Source of the DNA: Thermoplasmata archaeon
GTDB taxonomy: Archaea > Thermoplasmatota > E2 > DHVEG-1 > B8-G13
Assembly: GCA_021162485.1 (NCBI GenBank)
Contig: JAGGYP010000035.1
Coordinates: forward strand, 1 to 12,295
Direction of reading: 5' to 3'
Length of the DNA stretch: 12,295 bases
Part shown: positions 7,246 through 12,295 of the stretch, in pieces
Position numbering within the stretch: position 1 is the first letter of the stretch
How the letters are laid out: the number at the start of each line of letters is the position of its first letter
Made by a program: the position numbers and the translations under genes
The notes under the pieces: generated by a model
Database searches by the model: none
Told to the model about the DNA's origin: nothing
What the model saw: the letters and a program-made list of their open reading frames with translations, nothing else

Positions 7246-8160
7246 TTACTTAAGGGTTTCTTTGAAAAATCCTTTGTATCTCTCTTTTATCATATCCCAA
7301 GAGGGAATATTGGTCTGGGTACCATATTTTTCTATTATAAAGGATGCTACTACAGAACCTATTCTCCCACATTCAACCAGGTCATATCCTTTTATCAAAG
7401 AAGCTAGAAATCCTGCACGATGTGCATCCCCAGCACCTGTTGGATCTACCATCTTTTTTGGTTTTACTGCTGGTATGTTTACCCATTTGCCATCAAAATA
7501 TATTTTTGACCCCTTTTCACCATAACTAACTATTACAGCTTTTATGTTGTTATTCACTCTCAGGTTTTCCAAGTTTTTTTCTTTTGTGATTTTTAAAAGC
7601 AAATCTGCTTCGTGATTATTTAGAAAAAGATAAGAGACATATTGTAAACAAGGCACTATCTGTGTTTCTACAGGTCGATGAAACATTTCCTGACCAGGAT
7701 CAAATGATATAACAGAATGTTTGACATTCCTCATTATGTTTGGATAAGCACTTATTTCCCCTGCTGAAAAGTGTATATAATGAAATCCTGACAGATCCAA
7801 ACTATGGTTAGCAAGCTCTGATGATGCTCCTGGATAATAAAATATTTGCTGGTTTCCCTTGGTGTCTGTGAATAAAAAGGAGTTTGCTGTAAAAAGATGG
7901 GGCGAATACTTCAGATTTGAAACATCTATCTTATGTTTTATCAGATTTTGTAAATATTCAGATTTTTTAAAATCCTTCCCAACACTTGAGAAAATACTTG
8001 TTTCTATACCCAATTTGCTCGTAACCATAGCAACGTTTCCTGCACAGCCACCAAATGTCTGGTTAAGCTCCTCTATTGATGTTGCTTCGTTTTTACCTGG
8101 TAGAAATCTTACTTTGCATATGGTATCGTATGCTATGTTTCCTACAACTAGAAGTTTCAT
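7246..8160 (-). CDS. PfkB-family sugar/nucleoside kinase, resembling archaeal nucleoside kinase
   Basis: This is a ribokinase-fold kinase that transfers phosphate from ATP to a sugar or nucleoside. It has 304 residues, a normal length. FGGCAGNVA at 36-44 is the N-terminal PfkB glycine motif. The C-terminal signature DPTGAGDAHRAGF at 239-251 holds the expected catalytic base D245. Several stretches (VISFDPGQEM at 150-159, LFLNNHEADLL, and KGYDLVECGRIGSVVASFIIEKYGTQTNIPSWD) resemble, from memory, the broad-specificity nucleoside kinase of Methanocaldococcus. A cytidine, inosine or similar nucleoside is therefore the likeliest substrate, though a sugar is possible. Archaeal nucleoside kinases of this type can feed the AMP/ribose-1,5-bisphosphate salvage route, but no gene of that route is in this window. 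It appears to be a single gene. Confidence 0.85.
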   Translation of the reverse strand: MKLLVVGNIAYDTICKVRFLPGKNEATSIEELNQTFGGCAGNVAMVTSKLGIETSIFSSVGKDFKKSEYLQNLIKHKIDVSNLKYSPHLFTANSFLFTDTKGNQQIFYYPGASSELANHSLDLSGFHYIHFSAGEISAYPNIMRNVKHSVISFDPGQEMFHRPVETQIVPCLQYVSYLFLNNHEADLLLKITKEKNLENLRVNNNIKAVIVSYGEKGSKIYFDGKWVNIPAVKPKKMVDPTGAGDAHRAGFLASLIKGYDLVECGRIGSVVASFIIEKYGTQTNIPSWDMIKERYKGFFKETLK

Positions 8161-8223
8161 AATTTTTCCCTTTTACCCCAAGGTGGAAAACATGAAATTG
8201 AAATATTTTAACATTTAAAAAAT
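8161..8223 (-). promoter_or_regulatory. Upstream region of the PfkB-family kinase gene
   Basis: The minus strand has an A/T-rich TTAAAATATTT stretch about 45-55 bases before the kinase ATG and AGGG about nine bases before it. These are plausible TATA and weak ribosome-binding elements. An upstream ATG in this leader meets a stop within six codons. Confidence 0.35.
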
Positions 8224-8390
8224 TTAGGAAATAAAGTATTTATCAAGGAAACTTTTTGACTGTGGAGGTGTGAGGTAACTTACTATTATTAAAACTATGG
8301 ATGATATTAAAAGTGCTATTATAGCTGGTAAGAAACAAAAAGTTGGAAGTATGTTTATCTCCAGTAAGAAAATAGATAGCTCACCTGCTA
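8224..8390 (-). pseudogene. Remnant of a membrane transporter C-terminus, possibly sodium:solute symporter
   Basis: Reading the minus strand back from a TAA at 8226-8224 gives an open hydrophobic segment of about 55 codons. It contains LPAIIALLISSIVLIIVSYL followed by TPPQSKSFLDKYF. A last membrane helix followed by a short TPP-type tail is characteristic of the C-terminus of SSF-family sodium:solute symporters. There is no start codon or upstream transporter sequence; the similarity ends near 8390, where a different remnant begins in another frame. I read it as a leftover from a deletion that removed most of the gene. The assignment is by pattern only. A short plus-strand frame crosses it but looks like a shadow. 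Confidence 0.35.
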
Positions 8391-8663
8391 AATAAGAGTC
8401 TCTGCAACTATTTTTTCTCCGATGTTTTTTATTATGCTATAGTATTCTGTGTTTCCTTCGTCTATTTTACAATTATTCGCACACACGGTACACTGTATTC
8501 CTTTCTTATTCTCTCATGACCTTTTATGCTATCTCTACAGCTTTATCAGGTTTTTCTCTTTATACGGAATAAACAGACTCCAAGCAGCAGAGACATTTTG
8601 AGTTTCACATAATTTACAAGTAGCTTCTTCTATAGCCTCAAACACAACCTCTAATCTAAAATA
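8388..8663 (-). pseudogene. Frameshifted remnant with a radical-SAM-like cysteine motif
   Basis: The minus strand has no long frame, but plausible protein pieces follow each other in order across frames. First is a stretch including EAIEEATCKLCETQNVSAAW (8663 to 8535). Next is DKAVEIA (near 8547-8527), then GHERIRKEYSVP (near 8521-8486). Last is IQCTVCANNCKIDEG and on to GEKIVAETLI (8498 to 8391). The C-x2-C-x3-C followed by DEG and an aromatic pair resembles the N-terminal cysteine cluster of radical SAM proteins related to pyruvate-formate-lyase activators. In those proteins a further cysteine usually follows the aromatic residue; here it is a tyrosine. At least three frame changes and several stops indicate decay. 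The family call is tentative. Confidence 0.3.
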
Positions 8664-8690
8664 TTATCATATAAAAATATTTCTCAAATT

Positions 8691-10016
8691 TTACCTGAAC
8701 TCTTCTCTAAAATCTAACAATGCAAAAGGCATCCAGCAAGGGTGTCCTGGGCAGTAATATGCAGAGAAATTTGCTGGGTGGATGATCACAACACAAGCAG
8801 TTCCATACATATACTTGAAGAAATCCCAGGGAAAATTTGGAGTGTTTAATGTATGTCTACATATGTCCCCAAGATCTGGTTTATCCTCAATAAACCCACC
8901 TTTATGATCTGTTGTGAAAACATTTTTGTAAAAATCAATATCTATTGACCCATTATACCGGTTCAAAAGCTCATAAGCTCTCTCCAGACGGAGATAAGTA
9001 CTTCCTAAATAACTATCATTTTTTGGTGCGCCACTAAGATTTGGATCCAACACTTGATGATGATTAGTCTCTGCTATCATATCAGCTCTCTTTGATGCAA
9101 AATAGTTATGCGTATATTCTATAAGAAGAACATCATTATTTGAATCAACCCATAAAGTATTCATATTACAAGTCATGCCAAAAACATTGTTTAGTTTTTT
9201 AACGCCTGATTGACGCTCCATGTTTCTATACAAATATTCTACCTCATCAACATTGGCACAAGTCTCCATTGCCAAATGATTTAACTCTAGAGAGGTAAGA
9301 CCCTCGCCACTGTCATTAACTGTGACCTGAGTTCCTGCATAAGCTAAACCTTTTTCATTGATTAATGCAAAACCAAAAAGGAAAGGAAGGAAGCCAAATT
9401 CTGCATATTTGTATGTTCCACTTATATTGCATATGATAACTGGTGGTGATCTAAAATACCGGGAGACAACAATTTTGTAAATATAGAGCAGGTCAACATT
9501 CCAAGATATAAATGATTGGTTGTTTTTTGTCACCCGAGCAGATACAGCTGTTGCTGTACATGCCTCTTTCCCCATCAAAAAACTAGGAAACATAAGATCA
9601 AAAGATATCAAATCTATAAGTGGAATACCAGTAGAGTTGGATAAACCTTTGAGTCTTTCCAAAAAGGAAGGATACAAATCCTCTAGTATCTCTACATGTT
9701 TCTCCGCCTCCGTGTGGAATATGTTCAAAAAATTTCTATATAAAGTGTATAGTTTTAAAATTGGTTTTCTATAATATCTCATCAAAAATTGGCCTCTCTT
9801 TAAACCATATTCGTAAGGTGAATTTGCTTTTATATGAATGATAGGAATATTATTTCTATATTTAACTACAATGTCTTTTTCTACATTAGATCTTACAGCT
9901 CTTTTATTTTGACATACTAAAATCTTGCTTCCAACGAATGATGACAAAGAACTAGTTAATATAAACATGATAATAAGAGAAGTAGTTATCATCCTCCCAG
10001 TTAAAATTTTTTCCAT
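8691..10016 (-). CDS. Exported C45/acyl-transferase-like N-terminal-nucleophile hydrolase
   Basis: This protein resembles the C45 peptidase / acyl-CoA:6-aminopenicillanate acyltransferase family, which cleave or form amide bonds after self-processing exposes a nucleophilic cysteine. A hydrophobic N-terminal segment at about 9-29 looks like a signal peptide or anchor, so the enzyme probably acts outside the membrane. The expected nucleophile is C153 in EACTATAVSARV, followed by the SWNVD motif (171-175, usually RN-x-D-like). NEKGLAYAGTQVT at about 220-232 and ETNHH at 316-320 also fit the family. The ATG at 10016 is preferred because a TATA box at 10048-10041 places transcription almost exactly there. 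An alternative ATG at 9992 has a GGGAGG directly against it, too close to work well. The 441-residue length is plausible. The substrate is unknown: a peptide, an acylated amino acid or a bile-salt-like amide are all possible. Confidence 0.72.
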   Translation of the reverse strand: MEKILTGRMITTSLIIMFILTSSLSSFVGSKILVCQNKRAVRSNVEKDIVVKYRNNIPIIHIKANSPYEYGLKRGQFLMRYYRKPILKLYTLYRNFLNIFHTEAEKHVEILEDLYPSFLERLKGLSNSTGIPLIDLISFDLMFPSFLMGKEACTATAVSARVTKNNQSFISWNVDLLYIYKIVVSRYFRSPPVIICNISGTYKYAEFGFLPFLFGFALINEKGLAYAGTQVTVNDSGEGLTSLELNHLAMETCANVDEVEYLYRNMERQSGVKKLNNVFGMTCNMNTLWVDSNNDVLLIEYTHNYFASKRADMIAETNHHQVLDPNLSGAPKNDSYLGSTYLRLERAYELLNRYNGSIDIDFYKNVFTTDHKGGFIEDKPDLGDICRHTLNTPNFPWDFFKYMYGTACVVIIHPANFSAYYCPGHPCWMPFALLDFREEFR

Positions 10017-10040
10017 ATTATAAAAATATAAATCAAGTTG

Positions 10041-10048
10041 CTTATAAA
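10041..10048 (-). promoter_or_regulatory. TATA box of the C45-like gene, suggesting leaderless transcript
   Basis: The minus strand reads GGAAATA then TTTATAAG, a good BRE plus TATA pair. It sits about 25-32 bases before the ATG at 10016, and no ribosome binding site precedes that ATG. Both point to a leaderless message. Confidence 0.6.
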
Positions 10049-10079
10049 TATTTCCACTTAATGTTTCTTATGCGAAAAA

Positions 10080-10087
10080 GTTTAATT
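10080..10087 (+). promoter_or_regulatory. TATA box of the CBS-antiporter operon, suggesting leaderless transcript
   Basis: CGAAAAA followed by GTTTAATTT forms a BRE-TATA pair centred about 29 bases before the ATG at 10113. The bases before the ATG (TTTCCATCC) hold no ribosome binding site, so the first gene is probably translated from a leaderless message. Confidence 0.55.
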
Positions 10088-10112
10088 TCAATACTATTTA
10101 CTCTTTCCATCC

Positions 10113-10571
10113 ATGAATCTTAAAAAACTTCAACAACAAAAGATAAAAGACATTTTAGATGAAAAACAAAAATGGAGTCTTCCCATTGTTGAGAAAGATG
10201 CTAGTATAAAAAAGGTGTTGGCTATTCTCACGGGTCGTGATCATGTCTGGGTGGTTGAGAAGAAAGGGAGTAAAAAATTGTGTGGGGTTATAACAGAAAG
10301 TGATATCTTGCATTTACTAGCTCCCCCACGAGTGCCAAGATATACCTTTGGGAAAAGATATTCTATCTCTCTACTTTACAAAACTGCGAGAAAAGCAAAA
10401 GATATCATGTGCAAAAGAGTTGCTAGATGCTCTTTAGAGGACAAAGTTGGGGATACTCTGACAAAAATGGTAAACTCTGGTTTAAGAAGATTACCTATTG
10501 TTGAAAACGATGAGATAATTGGAGAAATTACTGTTCATTATATTCTACAAAAATTACTGGGTAAGATATAA
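10113..10571 (+). CDS. Stand-alone double-CBS-domain protein
   Basis: CBS domains pair up to form a cleft that often binds adenine nucleotides and controls a partner protein. This 152-residue protein consists of two CBS repeats. The first is at about 20-69 (WSLPIVEKDASIKKVLAIL to CGVITESDILHLL) and the second at about 94-150 (KAKDIMCKRVARCSLEDKV to IIGEITVHYILQKLL). They are separated by a basic linker of some 24 residues (RVPRYTFGKRYS and following). There is no fused enzyme or membrane domain and no signal peptide, so it is cytoplasmic. Its TAA shares its last base with the ATG of the antiporter gene, which implies translational coupling. The simplest inference is that it is a regulatory subunit sensing nucleotide or ionic state for that antiporter. 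Confidence 0.88.
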   Translation: MNLKKLQQQKIKDILDEKQKWSLPIVEKDASIKKVLAILTGRDHVWVVEKKGSKKLCGVITESDILHLLAPPRVPRYTFGKRYSISLLYKTARKAKDIMCKRVARCSLEDKVGDTLTKMVNSGLRRLPIVENDEIIGEITVHYILQKLLGKI

Positions 10572-11710
10572 TGTCAATGGAAACATTGTTGTTGCTTGTA
10601 GGTTTAGCATTAATACTAGCCAGACTTATAGGTTATGCATTGGAAAAAATAAAACAACCTGCAGTAATAGGTGAGATATTAGCAGGTATACTCGTTGGTC
10701 CATTTGTAATAGGAAAAATTTTTGGCTTGGAATATCTTTCACCTGAAACAGAAGCATTGGGTAAGCTTGGCATTATTTTACTCTTGTTTCTATCTGGTAT
10801 AGAGATAGGTATAGATGAAATAAAAAGTGCTAGTAAAAAGGGATTAATAACAACCTGCTTTGATGCATCCTTTGCATTTTTATTTGGTTTTATAGTAGGT
10901 CACATTTTAGGATATAGCACTATTGTAAGCATTGCTATAGGAAACATCCTGGTTGCCACTAGTGTAGGTATAACAGTTAGAACTCTTATGGAGATGAATG
11001 CTCTTCATTCAAAAGTAGGTGAGATGATTCTAACAGTTGCTGTCTTAGATGATGTTTTTGGCATAGTAATATTATCAGTCACATTGGGGCATGGAAGCTC
11101 TGAGCTTTTGTTGCTAAAAGTGTTTCTCTTTTTTCTGATCTTCTTAGCTACTCTGTTTTTGGCAAGTAGGATAAAAAATATAAAAATAAATATTCCAAAT
11201 TTTGTTCTAACCTCATCTCTATCTTTCCTTCTTATATTTTCTGCTTTAGCAAAAATGTTAGGACTTGCCGCGATTACTGGTTCCTTCTTTGCTGGATTAC
11301 TACTCAGTAGATCAAAGCATAGGAGGAGGTTAATTAATTTTACAAGACAGATAGGTGAAGTGTTTTTTATCCCATTGTTTTTTATATGGATAGGGGCATC
11401 CTTTGATTTCTATGCCTTAGAAGATCTTGGCTTACTCGTTCTTTTGTTCATACCGATGGCTATGCTTGGGAAAATAATTGGCTGCTCACTTGGTGCAAGA
11501 GTATGCGGATTGAAAGGGAGAGATGCTTTTGCCGTGGGTATTGGTATGATGCCTCGTTTAGAGGTTGCACTAGTGGTAGTAACCACTGAAATTTCCATGG
11601 GTGTGTTCTCGAAAGAATTAGCTCAACAGATACTTGCTGCTACCGTGCTATTGGTGATAATAACATCATTAATCACTCCCTTCCTGCTGAAGACAGTATA
11701 TAAAAGATAA
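10571..11710 (+). CDS. CPA2-family cation/proton antiporter (Na+/H+ exchanger type)
   Basis: This membrane protein exchanges protons for Na+ or K+ and would serve pH and salt balance. It has 379 residues and about 12 hydrophobic segments, without the C-terminal TrkA-type domains that Kef proteins carry. The core motifs are QPAVIGEILAGILVGP (29-44), the crossing-helix stretch ATSVGITVRTL (129-139) and AVLDDVFGI (157-165). The paired aspartates D160-D161 are the ion site typical of electrogenic, NapA-like members; Kef-type members have QD. GMMPRLEVALVV (325-336) supplies the conserved arginine and glutamate. It overlaps the CBS gene by one base (TAATG). An ATG two codons further on (10577) is a possible alternative start. 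Electrogenicity and ion choice are inferred from the DD motif. Confidence 0.88.
   Translation: MSMETLLLLVGLALILARLIGYALEKIKQPAVIGEILAGILVGPFVIGKIFGLEYLSPETEALGKLGIILLLFLSGIEIGIDEIKSASKKGLITTCFDASFAFLFGFIVGHILGYSTIVSIAIGNILVATSVGITVRTLMEMNALHSKVGEMILTVAVLDDVFGIVILSVTLGHGSSELLLLKVFLFFLIFLATLFLASRIKNIKINIPNFVLTSSLSFLLIFSALAKMLGLAAITGSFFAGLLLSRSKHRRRLINFTRQIGEVFFIPLFFIWIGASFDFYALEDLGLLVLLFIPMAMLGKIIGCSLGARVCGLKGRDAFAVGIGMMPRLEVALVVVTTEISMGVFSKELAQQILAATVLLVIITSLITPFLLKTVYKR
11697..11705 (+). promoter_or_regulatory. Probable TATA box for the PEBP gene
   Basis: TATATAAAA overlaps the last codons of the antiporter gene. Transcription would start near 11725, leaving a leader of some 24 bases with the GGTGA site for the start at 11749. 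Confidence 0.5.
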
Positions 11711-11738
11711 ATTTTTAATCGAGATCAATAATGTATAA

Positions 11739-11743
11739 GGTGA
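11739..11743 (+). promoter_or_regulatory. Shine-Dalgarno site that sets the PEBP start
   Basis: GGTGA lies five bases before the ATG at 11749. It falls inside the reading frame that opens at 11731, favouring the later ATG as the real start. Confidence 0.6.
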
Positions 11744-11748
11744 TTAAA

Positions 11749-12276
11749 ATGAGAAAATTAGCAATTATCTCTATTATACTATTATTTGCCGTTTGCTATA
11801 GTGGGTGTGTAAAAGAAGAGGTGAAAAAAATAGGGAAAATGAAAATATACAGCCCTGCTTTTAATAACAATGGATATATACCTAAAAAATATACATGTGA
11901 CGGGATAGATATTTCTCCACCGTTGAATTTTAGTGGTATTCCAAATGGTACTGTAAGTTTGGCACTAGTTATGAAAGACCCAGATGCGCCACATGGCACT
12001 TTTATTCATTGGCTGATATGGAATATTCCTCCAGATGCTACTGGGTTTTTAGAGGGAGAGAATATCCCGTACCCAGAGGGTAGAAATGGTTTTAACATAA
12101 TCGGGTATGGAGGACCCTGTCCGCCAAAAGGCAGTACTCATCACTACTTTTTCATATTATATGCACTGGATACAACAATTGATTTGAATGAGGGAGCAAA
12201 TGTTGAAGAGCTTGAAAAGGCAATGTCTGGACATATCATCGAAGAAGCAGAACTAGTTGGGTTATATGGTAGATAA
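11749..12276 (+). CDS. Exported PEBP/YbhB-family protein, possible lipoprotein
   Basis: Phosphatidylethanolamine-binding-protein relatives of the YbhB type are small, single-domain proteins with an anion-binding pocket; their role in archaea is not established. From the ATG at 11749 it has 175 residues. It begins with MRK and a hydrophobic run ending in VCYSGC, so C20 may be lipidated, although Y at position -3 is not a standard lipobox residue. The family motifs are YTCDGIDISPPL (48-59), DPDAP (77-81), HWLIWNIPP (87-95), GYGGPCPP (119-126) and HHYFFILYALD (131-141). The frame also opens at 11731, but the GGTGA site and the better signal peptide favour 11749. It follows the antiporter by 38 bp and may be co-transcribed or use its own TATA box. 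Fold assignment is firm; lipid anchoring is tentative. Confidence 0.9.
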   Translation: MRKLAIISIILLFAVCYSGCVKEEVKKIGKMKIYSPAFNNNGYIPKKYTCDGIDISPPLNFSGIPNGTVSLALVMKDPDAPHGTFIHWLIWNIPPDATGFLEGENIPYPEGRNGFNIIGYGGPCPPKGSTHHYFFILYALDTTIDLNEGANVEELEKAMSGHIIEEAELVGLYGR

Positions 12277-12295
12277 AGCCGGCGGTGGGATTTGA
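12277..12295. other. Window end
   Basis: Nineteen bases after the PEBP stop, locally more GC-rich. They are too short to assign; GGCGGTGG resembles a ribosome binding site for a following gene, but nothing more can be said. Confidence 0.2.

Noticed and set aside
7811..7830. TGATGA sequence suggesting a C/D-box guide RNA
   Set aside because: It lies inside the kinase coding sequence. I saw no properly spaced D box (CTGA) or terminal stem, so it is not supported.
8297..8395. Plus-strand 32-codon frame beginning MDDIKSAIIAGKK
   Set aside because: It has no close ribosome binding site, and the opposite strand gives a better protein-like reading (a hydrophobic helix plus TPP-type transporter tail). 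It is most likely a shadow of the transporter remnant.
8700..10000. Penicillin acylase or beta-lactam role for the C45-like protein
   Set aside because: The acyltransferase name comes from a fungal family member; nothing in this sequence points to beta-lactam substrates.
1..12295. CRISPR array, tRNA, rRNA, insertion sequence or prophage
   Set aside because: No regularly spaced direct repeats, no cloverleaf-like segment and no transposase or integrase frames were seen on either strand.

Overview
The window looks like a low-GC archaeal chromosome, most probably a euryarchaeote in the broad sense. It carries archaea-type information genes: exosome subunit Csl4, RNA polymerase subunit L (Rpo11) and ribosomal protein L10e. 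It also carries the archaeal pterin enzyme MptE, a DUF373 membrane protein and a site-2-type membrane protease. Promoters have A/T-rich TATA-like boxes. Several genes have GGTGA-type Shine-Dalgarno sites, and two genes appear to be leaderless. The exact lineage cannot be fixed from this sequence.

Layout. Positions 1-3092 (minus strand) hold a compact information operon read csl4 > rpoL > truD > ileS. The window cuts ileS, leaving only its first 272 codons. A short divergent promoter region (3093-3234) separates csl4 from the plus-strand rpl10e (3235-3750). The stop codon of rpl10e abuts, tail to tail, the stop of a minus-strand M50 membrane protease. Upstream of the protease on the minus strand are mptE, the DUF373 membrane protein and a PfkB-family nucleoside kinase-like gene (to 8160).

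Positions 8161-8690 have no intact gene. In minus-strand translation they show what look like two decayed gene remnants: a cysteine-rich, radical-SAM-like N-terminal piece broken by frameshifts, and a hydrophobic piece resembling the C-terminal tail of a sodium:solute symporter. Next is an exported C45/acyl-transferase-like Ntn hydrolase (8691-10016, minus). It is divergent from a two-gene plus-strand operon in which a stand-alone double-CBS protein overlaps a CPA2-type cation/proton antiporter by one base. The window closes with an exported PEBP/YbhB-family protein that may be a lipoprotein.

How the genes work together. The left part covers transcription (RpoL), RNA degradation (Csl4), tRNA modification (TruD), aminoacylation (IleS) and the ribosome (L10e). 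The middle part holds pterin cofactor synthesis beside two membrane proteins. The right part is accessory and membrane-oriented: the secreted hydrolase, the CBS-antiporter pair and the secreted PEBP. I found no CRISPR array, tRNA, rRNA, intact insertion sequence or clear novel defence system. The best leads are the CBS-antiporter pair, the MptE-DUF373 neighbourhood, the exported C45 protein and the decayed 8.2-8.7 kb segment.
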